DNA of 64,000 bases from Acer yangbiense (GCA_008009225.1 CM017764.1:48777064-48841063), one strand, 5' to 3'. Shown: positions 30,840-43,747, counted from the stretch's first letter. Notes: generated from the letters alone by a model not told the origin. Program-made: numbers and translations.

Positions 30840-31415
30840 TCGATTGACATGTAACTTGCAAATCAACTGGTATATAACTTAGACTTCAACCTAACATGTA
30901 ATTTAAAATACAACTAGCATGTAACTTTCAATTCAACTGACATGTAACTTGAAAATCTACTAGCACTTAACTTGGAACTAAACTGATATTTAACTTAGAA
31001 ATAAATTGGCATATAACTTTGAATCCAATTGACATGTAAATTTCAATACAACTTAATTGTAACTTTCAATTCAAAAAAACAAATAGACTTATATTCTAAC
31101 GTTATTAGTTATGAAATGTTAACTTGTCATTCAATGTAATTAGTCTCAAAATACAAGTAACACAGGAACAAGCTTTACATGCCAAATCAATTCCAAGTTA
31201 GATGCTAGTTGAATTGGACTTGACATGCTAGTTGTATTCCAAGTTACATGCCACGTGAATTCCAAGTTACATGTCTGTTGCATTGCAATTTACTTACTAA
31301 TTGATTTCCAAGTTACATGTCAGTTGAATTGCAATTTACATGCTAATTGAGTTGAATTGCAATTTACATGTTAATTGATTTCCATGTTACATGTCAATTG
31401 AACTGCATCTATATG
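30840..31415. repeat. 24-bp-period array that reverses orientation at its centre
   Basis: From about 30842 to 31075 a unit like CAACTGACATGTAACTTGAAA recurs roughly every 24 bp. From about 31160 to 31410 the reverse complement (CAAGTTACATGTCAGTTG) recurs with the same period. There are about nine diverged units on each side. The two half-arrays face each other around about 80 bp near 31080-31160, a large imperfect palindrome. Confidence 0.85.
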
Positions 31416-31559
31416 TTATAATCACATAAAAATAGAAAAATTGAAAAACTTAACTCGATTCATTTTTGTTAAAATCAATACGTTTTACACTTGAGTGTGT
31501 ATGGTATCATAACTCATAAGTACTCAGAATTACACTACAAGAACATTCTTGCAAACCCC

Positions 31560-32198
31560 TCTTCCTCAACTTCCTCGTCTTTTATGCACAGAGGTGTACT
31601 GTCTTGAGGGCTGACCCGGGCTAAAGCCAGGTCAGCATTAAAAATATATATATTTTACTTAATTAATAAGCATTACATGTAGAGTTAAAAATTAAAATAG
31701 CATCTTTAGTTTCTCATTTTTATACACTGTCACTAGTCACATTAACCATCAACATCTAAATTTCTATATCTTTCACTGGTCTCTTCATCTCTTTCTCTTT
31801 CCCACGTACGTTCTGTTTCTAATTCTATATATCTCTCTCACCGAATTCTCTCTCTCTCTCTCTCATAAGTTACAATTTTTTCTCCCTTCCTGTTAATAAT
31901 TATTTCCATCCCACTTCCAAATTTCCAATTACAAAATTGAATATTTTTTCTATTCAAATATTTTTCTTTAAATTTAACCTTCTTCCATTAACAAATTAGG
32001 GTTTTAAATTTATTATTCATAATTTTAAGTAAGCGTTTTATTATTTTTTTGTATAAATTTACATTTCGACAGCAATTTATTATTTACAGTGAAATTATAA
32101 TTTTTAAGCTATCATTTTAACCAAATTGTTTGATAATTTTCTAGTATGGTTAAAGTTCCCTTCCAGTTAATTATATATATATATATATATATATAGTT
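31560..32198. other. non-coding part of the inverted-repeat element
   Basis: AT-rich, with pyrimidine-rich stretches (TCTCTC near 31845-31865) and a (TA)n run near 32172-32195. No coding region is supported. Confidence 0.35.
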
Positions 32199-32432
32199 TT
32201 AGCCCACCTTACTAAAAGATCCCCGGGTATGCCTCTGTTTATGCACCACTTCCTGTTCCTTTTCAAATTCATTTTCATTATCCACCACTTCATCTTCCTT
32301 ATCAAATTCCTCATCGTCATCATAATTTTCATCATAATAGTCCTCCTCACTTGCAGCTTGAATCTCTGGCCCCTCATACTGCTCCTCATTATCTTCATAA
32401 TCAACAGCATCTTCAGCCTTCTCATCATAATC
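32199..32432 (-). pseudogene. captured acidic exon, TAF1-like (TFIID subunit 1)
   Basis: In this minus-strand frame the sequence is a highly acidic 77-codon stretch ending in TAA. It begins directly at an AG acceptor-like site (32432/33). Motifs DYDEKAEDAVDYED, EQYEGPEIQAASEED and ENYDDDEEFDKE match what I recall of the N-terminal acidic region of plant TAF1 (HAF), with the segment between EED and ENYD deleted. TAF1 is the scaffold of the general transcription factor TFIID. Only this fragment is present, so it is a captured or processed piece and not a gene. Confidence 0.55.
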
Positions 32433-32573
32433 TAGTACCAGAAAACCAAAAATTTAACAAGAATCAGAAAAGTTAGGCAGAGATAAGTCAACCAAATAAA
32501 GCAGTGATTTTAGTAAAACTACGAAAATACCACCATCTCTCCATTTGCTTATATATATGTTTGATGTCCCTAT

Positions 32574-32752
32574 TTTGTATCATCACTTACTCTTCCTCAA
32601 ATCAAGAGTATTTATACAAGTATCAGAAGTACTGATTTTACTGACAGCTGAAAGTATAACAACCTCATTAGTATTATATCATCAAAAAGCAAATCTAAGA
32701 CTCCATCACTTACTCTTCCTCAAATCAAGAGTATTTATACATAATTAAAATG
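32574..32752. repeat. 40-bp direct repeat
   Basis: CATCACTTACTCTTCCTC followed by AAATCAAGAGTATTTATACA occurs at about 32580-32620 and again at about 32703-32742. Confidence 0.8.
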
Positions 32753-32789
32753 AAATAATATATTACAAATCCTTAAAACTCATGTAAAC

Positions 32790-33180
32790 TCTACATAGTA
32801 TAGCTTGCCCATCAAATTTGTAAGCTCCAAGTCTATAACAAACGGATGTAATGTCACCTTCTTCATTGTATCTTCAACCAGAGGCATAAGGCATCATGAT
32901 TTTAGTCTCATACACATTATACATCATCCTCAGATGCAATTTTCTATCATTAATCAAAGTAAAATGTATAAACCACCAAAAATCAAACAATAACTAATTG
33001 ATTATCGAACAAAACAGCTAATTTCGCCAAACAAATGCGCTACCAAGTTCACTTTCCTAGAGGAGAAAATAACAATCCCAAAATATCAGCTATAACGACA
33101 CCAATGTCAACAAGAGGAGCCACACCTCTGTTGATAACATCCACCAAAGCCTTTGCATCAGTTCCAGCAATTTGAATACG
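32790..33180 (-). pseudogene. captured coding fragments, origin not recognised
   Basis: Two minus-strand pieces look coding. 33180-33049 gives 43 residues (IQIAGTDAKALVDVINRG, VAPLVDIGVVIADILGLL) ending in TGA. 32990-32790 gives MMYNVYETKIMMPYASG, a stop, then RYNEEGDITSVCYRLGAYK. I cannot name either family. They lie in the same orientation as the TAF1-like piece, so all may be exons captured by the surrounding element. Confidence 0.4.
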
Positions 33181-33366
33181 CCCAAATGGAAATCGAATCA
33201 AATCCAACACAAAAATAGAATATATATTTTTTAAAGAAAACCTATTTTTTTTTCTTAACGATAATAGTGATTAATTGTTGTATTTTGTAAGAAATCACCT
33301 GAAAATGGAACAGTGGTGTTGCTGTTTTAATACAGAACCGGTCACTACGTTTGGCTTGAACAGTCA

Positions 33367-35130
33367 TGTAAGTTCCTTAAGTTTAATTGACTTGTTTCGA
33401 TGACAAAACACATGTAGGGCTTGATGTAAGGGTAGCTTAGGCTTTTGATGGTTGATGATTTGCACACAATCAAGGCCCTCTCAAGACCTCAAGAGAAGAA
33501 ACACCAAATGTATATTCTAGTAATAAATTACTTTCTTTGAAGAGATCTAATTACACACACTCACAACTCATGCATATCTCTAATACTTGTATGTTGTGTA
33601 TTTTTATATGTGTGCATTCATGTTCTTGAATATCTCTTGATACATGTTTTAATTGATTGTATCTTGTTCAATGACAATGCCATGACATGTTTGACATTAG
33701 GATGCATTCACTACCCACACGTGCACTTCATGTATTTTAATTTTAAGTGTGGTGCAATTCGTTTTCCGAATATTGTTCGGAATCATCCGTGCATGCATGA
33801 TAGTGTGCATAGTTTCGCGCGAGGACCGCATTAGGAGAATGCTCTTGGCTTCTCCTTTGGTTTCACCAAAAGTGGTGAAACGGCAGTTTGATCGACGGTC
33901 ATGGTCGCCGAATGGAACCGCCGTTTGATTCCAAAATGTTCTAGACTGATTCTGGGTTTAGGATCGACGGCCCCGACCGTCGATCGAAACCGTCGATGAG
34001 ACCTGATTGATAAAATATCTAGGTCTCAAAACGACGGTTTTACGGCGGTCATGAAACCGCCGAATGAGACTGCCGTTGATCCCCTGTTCTCTTGGGTTCA
34101 ATTTTGTTGTTGAATCGGCGGTTTTGAAACCGCCGATGGTGCGTTTCAAGGGCAAACTCGACTTTTGACCTGCCTTGTTTTTGCTCTCTATAAATATACC
34201 ATTTTCTCATTCTCTGAACTCAACTCTTGCATTTTAAGAACCCTAAAGAGAAATATAGAGAGACTTAAAAGAAAAGGCAAAAAGATTGCTCCTTTGATTC
34301 TCTAAACACTCAAAAACCATTCTCATATGCATCTAAACTTCATCTAGCATCTTCTAGCATATCTAGGATGCTTTCATGCATGGGTTTTACTCAACACACA
34401 TCCCTTGGTAAATTTTTCGCTAATTTAATCTAATCTTAGTGTTTTACTTAACAAGACATCTCTTTAATTACTTGTATGTTCTTAGATTATATTCTTTTAT
34501 ACAAGATAGAGATGGTTGTGTTGTTTTGATTGAGTGTTGTATTGTGATAGCTATACCTAGGATTGTTTAATCTAAGTTAGCTAAGCTTTATGCCATGTCA
34601 TATAGCATTTGATATCTAGGATTGATTTAATTGTCATCTTATAATCCTAGATAAGCATTTAGTGTTCCCTAGCTCAATTTGCATTTTGGATATCATATAT
34701 ATTCACATAAACTATTTAATCTCTTCATTGAGAAGTAAGTCTTATGGCTAAGGTTGCTTAGACCACAAGTAAATTCGACTAGGTTCACTTTTAAAGGCCT
34801 GCGGGTAGTAGTGGTAGGTTATAGACCGTGAGAGGTTGATGTCAACCTAGGTTGTAAACACCAGTGCAATTAGTGGATTCAAGGTTTGTGTGTGGCGCAC
34901 ATAACAGCCCGTTGTTTTTCCTTGTTGAAGGTTTCCATGTAAAAATCAAGTGTCTTTTAATTTCCGCACATTTACACTTGATTTATTGTTTTGACTAGAT
35001 TGGGGTATTTTCGTAATATTGACTAATCACGAAAATTGGGTAATTACGATTAAAATCTATTCACCCCCCCCCCCCCCCCCCCCCCCCATCTCTAGATAGT
35101 TTTTATACACACCGTGCATTATTAGTTTCA
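33367..35130 (+). repeat. copia 5' LTR
   Basis: TG...CA ends. Near-identical along its length to 41986-43783 except for small indels and a shorter poly-C tract (24 C at 35064-35087). It contains a TATA-like CTATAAATATACC near 34188-34200, likely the LTR promoter, and a clustered set of CGGCGGTT/AACCGCCG motifs at about 33890-34140. Confidence 0.93.
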
Positions 35131-35132
35131 AT

Positions 35133-35146
35133 TGGTATTAGAGCGG
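35133..35146 (+). promoter_or_regulatory. primer-binding site (initiator tRNA-Met type)
   Basis: TGGTATTAGAGCGG lies 2 nt after the LTR end. The usual copia site is TGGTATCAGAGC, complementary to the 3' end of initiator tRNA-Met, so this copy has one change. Confidence 0.85.
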
Positions 35147-35254
35147 GTTCCTAGATATACTTAAGTGATTCTTGCTTATTTTGGTGTGTTTTGCATTTTG
35201 TGTGATTTTTGTCCATTCATACATTTGCATTCATTTCATTCATTTATAAACACT

Positions 35255-38200
35255 ATGAGTGGAAACGGTGGTGGCAACGAGGGTGATTCTAGCACAAGAC
35301 TTCCCCTACTCACCGGGATTAATTATGCCTCTTGGAAAGGCAAGATGGAGTCGTACATATGCCAAATCCATGATCGTGCTTGGATAGCGGTTGAAGACGG
35401 CTATGCTCCACCAATGATGACTCCTACAGGTGGAGGAGAGGATGTGCTCAAACCAAAGGCTCAGTGGAATGCGCAAGAGTTTGAAACATCGAAGTGGAAT
35501 AGGAAGGCGATACACGCCATCCTATGTGTAATGGACGAAAATCAGTACAAACTAATTCAAAACACTAGGATTGCCAAGGAGGCGTGGGACATCCTAGAGG
35601 TTGCACATGAAAGAACCAAAGTTGTTAAAGACTCGAAGCTCCAAGTCCTCCAAACTCAATTCGAGATGTTTAGAATGGAGGAGAACGAGTGCTTCAACGA
35701 CTTCGAGGTTAAGTTAATGGACATATATAGTGAACCAAAGTCATCAACTTGGTGACCCTTGCTTGGATAAAAGGATCAAGCAAAAGATTATGAGATCGCT
35801 TCCCGAGAGGTTCGAGTTCAAAGTGACGGCTTTAGAAGAAAATAACGAGTACAAGGATATGAAGCCGAGTGAAGTCATAGGAAGACTTCTAGCCTATGAG
35901 TCAAGAAAGGCTACCACCTCACTTCCAAGCATGACAAGAAGAAGGAATACTCGGATGAATACATGGCACTCATTGTCAAGAGATTCAAGAAGTTCTTGAG
36001 TCTACAAAAGAATGGTTATGGCTCAAAAAGTATGGAAACTTGAAGGATAGGAGAAAAGGAAAGGTGATGGCCGCCTCATGGAGTGAGGATGAGAGTGAAG
36101 AAAATCCTTCAAGTGATGAAGAGTTTTCCATTAACTACACGGCATTTGGAGCCACTCATGTAGAAGTTGAAGAAGATGGCAAGGATGCCTTGACTTGTGA
36201 TCCCAAAGAAGAATTAGATGAAGAAGTAGCTAAAGAGGTAGTTGATGTAGCTACTCATTGGGATATGACTCATATAACCTCTACTCGTGTAAAAGTTGAA
36301 AAAGATGGCAAGGATGCCTTGACTTGTGATCCCAAAGAAGAATTAGATGAAGAAGTAGCTAAAAAGATAGTTGATGTAGCTACTCATTGGGATATGGCTT
36401 ATATAACATCAAGTGACCAATGTGACTCGGATGAAGACTTTCAAGCATGACAAGAAGGAGGATGACTCGAATGAAGACATGACACTCATTGTCAAGAGAT
36501 TCAAGAAGTTCTTGAGTCTACAAAAGAATGGTTATGACTCAAATGGGGATGGCTTCATGAAGAAGACCAAGGTCAAGAATGACTAGCCGAACCATGAAGT
36601 GTCTTCAAGAGAGAGGATACAATGCTACGAATATGGAGGATTCAGACATATCTCTCCGGAGTGTGGAAACTTGAAGGATAGGAGAAAAGGAAAGGCGATG
36701 GCCGCCTCATGGAGTGAGGATGAGAGTGAAGAAAATCCTTCAAGTGATGAAAAGCTTGCCATTAACTACACGGCATTTGGAGCCACTCGTGTAGAAGCTG
36801 AAGAAGATGGCAAAGATGCCTTGACTTGTGATCCCAAAGAAGAATTAGATGAAGAAGTAGCTAAAGAGGTAGTTGATGTAGCTACTTATTGGGATATGAC
36901 TCATATAACATTAAGTGACCCAGGTGACTCGGATGAAGACTTACAAGCATGATAAGAAGAAGGAGGATGACTCGGATGAAGACATTGCACTCATTATCAA
37001 GAGATTCAAGAAGTTTTTGAGTCTACAAAAGAATGGTTATGGCTCAAAGGGGGATGGCTTCAAAAAGAAGACCAAGGTCAAGAATGACGAGCCGAACCAA
37101 GAAGAGTCTTCAAGAGAGGGGATACAATGCTACGAATGTGGAGGATTCGGGCATATTTGTCCGGAGTGTGGAAACTTGAAGGATATGAGAAAAGGAAAGG
37201 CGATGGCCGCCTCATGGAGTGAGGATGAGAGTGAAGAAAATCCTTCAAGTGATAAAGAGATTGCCATTAACTACACGGCATTTGGAGCCACTCGTGTAGA
37301 AGTTGAAGAAGATGGCAAGGATGCCTTGACTTGTGATCCCAAAGAAGAATTAGATGAAGCAGTAGCTAAAGAGGTAGTTGATGTAACTACTCATTGGGAT
37401 ATGGCTTATATAACATTAAGTGACCAAGGTGAAGGTCTTGATGAGGAAAATGACTCCATAGGTGAGATAGAAAGTTTAAGAGATGACTCTATTGATGAGA
37501 ATTCGTCATCTCACTCCACAAATGGAAATGTGGAGAGTATGGATCTTAATGACTACATAGTCAAGTTTGAGAGCTCAAGGATGAGGAACAAGAAAGAAAT
37601 TAGAAGATTGAAGGAAGAGAATCTAGAGTTTTCAACACAAGTTGACCACTTGAATGGAGAAGTGATGAGATCCATGATGGATGAAGATATGCTAAAAGAT
37701 GAGTTAGCTTTATCCAAGAGGAGAGAAGAATGGTTGATAAGAGAGCTTGAAGAAGCTAAAGCCTCAATGGCTAAGATAACTTCAAGCACCGAGAAGCTTG
37801 ACCACATGTTGGGAGTTGGAAAAAGGCCAAGTGACAAGAGAGGTCTTGTCTACATTAATGACAAGGATGCTCCCTCCTCAAGCAAGACAACCTTTGTTAA
37901 GGGCATGAACATCAAGATGTCTCCTCCTCCTCAACACCCTAGGAAGAAGATTGACTTAGAAGAGTGCTCAAGAAGTGCCCAAGTACAAGTGGCACCAGAA
38001 GGTCAAGCTTAAGCTCAACCCCAAAGGGCTCCTCATGCTAACTTCCCTTAATCTAAGATCCATAAAGTGAAGAGTCTGATCATGCAAGCTCAACCGAGTA
38101 AGCAACATTGTCTTGGTCATCAACAAAAATGGAGAGATCCAATCCAACAACCAAGACAACAATGACAAGGGAAAGCACCAATGCATGCTCAAGGGAATGG

Positions 38201-38520
38201 TATGATTCCTAACTTTATTCCCACTTGTCATTTTCGTGGTATTGATGGTCACATTAGACCAAGTTGCTTTCATTATATCAAAAAGCGTAGAATTGAAAGC
38301 ATGATCGAAAAGAAAAAGGCTAGAGCTAAGATGCATGTCCCTAGAAAGGATAAAACCCATTTGCATGATCCTTTGCCATCTAGAGCTCTTGAACCTTTGA
38401 CCACTAGGATTGAAAATGAATCACCTAAGTGGATAAGAAAAGATGAACCTACCTTTTATGATGCTAATGTGTCTCCCATAGATTCAACTAAGTCTAATGG
38501 ACTTGGTAGGTCTACATGAC
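35255..38520 (+). pseudogene. copia gag, frameshifted and internally triplicated
   Basis: Gag forms the nucleocapsid-like particle. The start ATG at 35255 opens MSGNGGGNEGDSS, then the DUF4219/UBN2 core (INYASWKGKMESY, WNRKAIHAILCVMD). A frameshift near 35725 breaks it. The sequence continues in another frame (QSHQLGDP, KQKIMRSLPERFE). Three head-to-tail units follow (about 35925-36447, 36448-36950, 36951-37435). Each carries KRFKKFLSLQKNGY, MAASWSEDESEENPSSD and DALTCDPKEELDE. The CCHC knuckle is intact only in unit 3 (CYECGGFGHICPEC); in unit 2 the second Cys is Tyr, and in unit 1 it is deleted. A coiled coil (37540-37790) and a second Cys/His-rich tail near 38215 finish the region. Confidence 0.85.
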
Positions 38521-38803
38521 CCTATGACCTTCATTGATAAGGTGTGGTAATTGACCCCATATAGGGAACTCAAGCAAAGAGAGCAAATATGAATACTTTT
38601 CACATGCAAAAATTTGAAAAAATCTTATGCTTCTTTAGTAATTGCTTGAGTATCTTAGTTGCACAAATACTTATATGATATTTTCTTCAATAAGTGTGAA
38701 CCTTGCTTTGATTGCAATCCATGTCATAATATTTATGTTCAAACATGCATTTTTGGACTAGGAAATATACATAGAAAGTACTGAAATTTCCATTAAGTAG
38801 TAG

Positions 38804-40944
38804 TGTACAATATACCGAGAGGGGGGGAGGGGGTGAATATGTATAGACTCAAATTCTTCCAATATTAAAAATAACGCGGAATATAACAAAGAAAATGCAC
38901 AATCGATTAGATTTAACAAATGAATTGATTTCACTAATACAAGAGTTAATCAATTTACAAGATATGCAATCAATGTAAGATATGGAAAATAAAGAAAAGT
39001 AAAACAAAAATGAACACAAGTATTTTTACGTAGTAAAACCTCAAAGAGGAAACATCCACGGGTTGATACCACAACCACCGGCAAAGCAATCCACTATGTG
39101 AAAAAGGACTTACACACTCAAGCTACTAACTCATGATATCCGCTCAAGCTATCAACTCATAATCTACCCTCGGGCTAGTGAATCACAAAGCCTACTACCT
39201 ATCCAAGGTGTGTCCTACACCTCTAGGTAGCAACATCCTATCCAAAGCTCTCAAGCTTCTAGGATGATTTCTTGCTTAGCTATCTGGAGTTTCCTACTCC
39301 TAGCTAAGTCTTCTTGCTTAACTATCCGAGTCCTCCCGACTCTAGTCAAGACTTCCTTGCTCTATCCACAAAGCTTCACTCACTTTGCTAGAGACTTCAA
39401 CCTTTCATAAGGCTATGATCTAAGTGATGCAAATGATGCAAACACAATCAAATAAAGCTAGATGATCAATCAAGCTAAATGTACATGTTCAATGATAATC
39501 TAGAATATGCTTTCAACAAACAATCACAAAAGTATCTAGAAATCAAGACATGCAAATCAATAAGAACAAGGTATGAATATTCAATATATCACACTAAAAA
39601 CCTAGTTCTTAGATCATGAAATTAAACCTAGAAAATAACATGAGGCACATCATATATACATTTTCTAGAATCAATTTCAAGTTGAATCAAGTTTAGCACA
39701 TATATTTTCAAGAGAAATCACAAAGCTAAAACTCAATTGACAAATGATCAAACACCCCTAGCATGTGATCTAACATCCTTCTCAACATATTTCATCAATC
39801 AAATAGTAATAATAAAAGAGATGATCAAAGATGAAATGAAAAAGAAGAAGTTGAACATACAACCTTGACCACGTACTGAAAATCAGGCCACTGGGAAAAA
39901 TGACGAAGTCAGCTGCCTCTGGAAATGCTTTAGGTTTGTATCTCTCATTAAGACCAACAATTTTGGCTTTTGGATCAATCAATTTCGAGTTCGTATGAGA
40001 AAGTTATGATCAAAATACTAAAACTAAAATTGAAAGAAAATTTCTGATTTCATCTTTTTCAAAATTTTCTCCTTAGAATTAATGGGAGGGAATGAAGAGG
40101 ATTTAAAAGGAAGAGAGAGAGAGAGAGAAAACGAAGACCAATCGAAGGCTGCCACATCAGCATCCTGTGTGGGGCACGTGGGCCACACGGGACCAGAGGG
40201 GTGCTCTGGCCGTGGGTCCCACGGCTCCCACACGGCTTGGCCTAGCTTGGCCACTTGGCCTCGCTAGCTCTCCCGCGCACCTCTCGCGTTCTTCAGCCGT
40301 ACTCGGGCATCCAAACTCCAAATTTGAATCTGTTTTTGGATTACGAACTGTGACTCCCTCACGCATGACGATGATGACTAAGAAACTTTGATAAAAGGTT
40401 GAGAAATCATCTCGGAAAATGACGATGAAGTCAACTCAACGAATGAGAACGCAAAGTAGCCTAACTAAGTCGTTTGGACTCGAAACCTTATGAATGAGTA
40501 ACCGAAATGACTGGGACTCAATAAGGAATCAAATAAGAACATATTCAAGTCCAAAATACAAAAACATAAACAAACAAACACAAATTCACACAAGCATGCC
40601 ATATCAAAGAGATAGTCACAAAGCATGCAATTCTACAATGTTTGTCTATTAGAGACCAATGCATGTGCATACTAAGAAGTGTGTGAATGTATTATACCAA
40701 ATGTTTGAACTATGATGCAGGGACACACATGTATGAATTGTGTGTGTGTGCGCTAACGCCTTGTAAGAGGATCGAAGTCGAAGTATACCTTTGACGCTTT
40801 CACCTCTTGAAGACGACTTTTGCACTAGACGTTGCTCTTCACCTTTTAAGCTTCTTTTCTTTCAAGAACATCCTAAGCAACAACTAATACAAATATAGAG
40901 CGTTTTGCAGTGGAATCAAGCCAATACAAATCATGAACCTTACA
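38804..40944 (-). mobile_element. probable reverse-oriented solo LTR inside the copia element
   Basis: On the minus strand this reads TGTAAGGTTC at the start and TATTGTACA at the end. Near that end the minus strand reads ATTCACCCCCTCCCCCCC, a pyrimidine block typical of plant copia LTR 3' parts. The flanks AGTAG (38799-38803) and AGTAC (40945-40949) are a 5-bp duplication with one mismatch. No internal coding region is present. The boundary choice is tentative. Confidence 0.5.
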
Positions 40945-41985
40945 AGTACTTTTTGAATGACCTATAATGATCTCCATGACATAATGATTCTTTAAATGAC
41001 ATGCTTAAAATGAAAAGCATAAAATTCAAATGATATGCTCAAATGAAAAGGCATGAATTGATGATTGCAATTTTTAAATGCAAAACAGTGTGTGAAAAGC
41101 TTATGAGACTCAAATGAATAAAGGATCTTGTATCCGTTCTAAGGATTTTAAAATTCAATGTCTCTCTTTCTTTATTTGTTGATCATGACTACTATCATAC
41201 GGGTTTCATACCCGAAAAAATCGGATAGGGTGTAAAAAGTTGCTCATGCCTTGTTTAGCTTATAAAGTTAGATATAGTTGCTCATTAAAATTAAATGTTT
41301 AATAATTCTATATCCTTGCTTTACTCATGACAAATGGTGAAATTGGTTTGAATTCTTTTAGGAAACCTTTGTCATTTGCTTTGCCAAATACCATTGTTTT
41401 TGGATTTGAATGCAATATGTCTTGCATGCAAAGCATAATAATCACACATTTTCATAAAATAAATCTCCTTGTTTCTCTCCAATTAATTGAGTTGCATAAA
41501 GTGGCTTATTTGATTATGCAAATGTCTAATATGCTACTATCTCTCTTTGCTAAATTGACCCAGTTGGGGGATACTCCTTTACCTATCTCATGACAAAAAA
41601 AGGGGGAGTAGTATGTAGTTAGGGGGAGAATGCTAATTGCCAAATTATAGTAGCATATTCGCATGATTGGGGAGTTTACATATTGAGGGGGAGCATTTGC
41701 ATTGCACATTCATTGCATGATGTTGCATGTTTTCTTTAATGCAAAATTCTTTATTGCAAATGCCTATTTTATCTCACTTGATCACCTCACATACACTTGC
41801 TTTGGAAAGTGTAATTTTTTTCTGTTTTGAAAGATTGATAGTTCTACAAGAGATTGAAGTCTTAAAGTTTTATTTTTTTATATCTCTTTGTGATGTAGAA
41901 TATCTTTGTTGACCTTTAGTTTCAATTTTGTTGTGAGGATCAATATGAGTGGTGGTTTTGTAACGAAATAACCAAAGGGGGAGAT
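40945..41985 (+). other. copia 3' internal non-coding region with polypurine tract
   Basis: Contains several G5AG blocks (AAAAAGGGGGAG near 41600, TTAGGGGGAG, TGAGGGGGAG). The polypurine tract AAAGGGGGAGATTG is directly before the 3' LTR at about 41974-41987. No pol coding is visible. Confidence 0.75.
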
Positions 41986-43687
41986 TGTAAGTTCCTCAAG
42001 TTTGATTGGCTTGTTTTGATGACAAAACATATGTGGGGCTTGATGTAAGGGTAGCTTAGGCTTTTGATGGTTGGTGATTTGCACAATCAAGGCCCTCTCA
42101 AGACCCTCTCAAGACCTCAAGAGAAGAAGCACCAAAGGTATATTCTAGTAATAAATTACTTTCTTTGAAGAGATCTAGTTACACACACTCATAACTCATG
42201 CATATCTCTAATACTTGTATGTTGTGTATTTTTATATGTGTGCATTCATGTTCTTGAATATCTCTTCATGCATGTTTTAATTGATTGCATCTTGTTCAAT
42301 GAAAATGCCATGACATGTTTGGAATTAGGATGCATTCACTACCCACACGTGCACTTCATGTATGTTAGTTTTAAGTGTGGTGTAATTCATTTTCAGAATA
42401 TTGTTCGGAAACATCCACGCATGCACGATAGTGTGCTTATTTTCGCGTGAGGATCGCCTTAGGAGAATGCTCTTGACTTCTCCTTCGGTTTCAACAAAAC
42501 TGGTGAAACAGCGGTTTGATCGGCGATCATAGCCGCCGAATAAAACTGTCGTTTGATTCCAGAATGTTCTAGACTGATTCTGCGGTTAGGATCGGCGGCC
42601 CCGACCACTGATCAAAACCGTCGATGAGACCTGATTGATAAAATATCTAGGTCTCAAAATGGTGGTTTTACGGCGATCATGAAACCATCGAATGAGACCG
42701 CTGATGATCCCCTGTTCTCTCGGGTTCAATTCGACGGTTGGATCGGCAGTTTTGAAACCGCTGATGGCGCGTTTCAGGGGCAAACTTGACTTTTCACCTG
42801 CCCTGTTTTTGATCTCTATAAATATACCATTTTCTCATTCTCTGAACTCAGCTCTTGCATTTTAAGAACCCTAAAGAGAAATATAGAGAGACTTAAGAGA
42901 AAAGGCAAAAAGATTACTACTTTGATTCTCTAAACACTCAAAAACCATTCTCATATGCATCTAAACTTCATCTAGCATCTTCTAGCATATCTAGGATGCT
43001 TTCATGCATGGGTTTTACTCAACACACATCCCTTGGTAAGTTTTTCACTAATTTCACCTAATCTTAGTGTTTTACTTAACAAGACATCTCTTTAATTACT
43101 TGTATGTTCTTAGATTATATTCTCTTATACAAGATAGAGATGGTTGTGTTGTTTTGATTGAGTGTTGTATTGTGATAGCTATACCTAGGATTGTTTAATC
43201 TAAGTTAGCTAAGCTTTATGCCATGTCATATAGCACTTGATATCTATGATTGATTTAATTGTCATCTTATAATCCTAGATAAGCATTTAGTGTTCCCTAG
43301 CTCAATTTGCATTTTGGATATCATTTATATTCACATAGGCTATTTAATCTTGAGAAGTAAGTCTTGTGGCTAAGGTTACTTAGGCCACAAGAAAATTAGA
43401 CTAGGTTCACTTTTAAGGGCCTGCGGGTAGTAGTGGTGGGTTATAGACCGTGAGAGGTTGAGGTCAATCTAAGTTGTAAATACCATTGCAATTAGTGGAT
43501 TCGAGGTTCGTGTGTGGCACACATAACAGCCCGTGGTTTTTCCTTGTTGAAGGTTTCCACGTAAAACTCAAATGTCTTTTAATTTCTGCACCTTTACACT
43601 TGATTTATTGCTTTAACTAGATTGTGGTATTTTCGTAATATTGACTAATCGCGAAAATTGGGTAATTAAGATTAAAATCTATTCCAG

Positions 43688-43747
<60 letters not shown>

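Larger units (their letters stand above)
29526..33366. mobile_element. long-inverted-repeat element (Pack-type), left part
   Basis: Sequence at about 29740-30010 is the inverse of sequence on the far side: 33180-33366 continued, across the copia insertion, by 43784-43900. Matching blocks include TCCTCCCGAGCC, TTTTTCTCT and the exon-like end TTTCAGGTGA with the following TTCTTACAWAATACAA. The element therefore has long terminal inverted repeats that include a leader-exon-like GT donor (CAG/GTGAGT near 29892). Inside are an inverted 24-bp repeat array and gene fragments on the minus strand. This is most like a Pack-MULE or related gene-capturing element. Outer ends and target-site duplication were not resolved. 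Confidence 0.65.

Noticed and set aside
35131..35146. tRNA gene near the LTR
   Set aside because: Only a short primer-binding complement to initiator tRNA-Met is present; no cloverleaf could be drawn.
40024..40391. Overlapping frames near a GA-rich, GC-rich stretch
   Set aside because: Inside a probable reverse-oriented LTR; no domain and frames on both strands.
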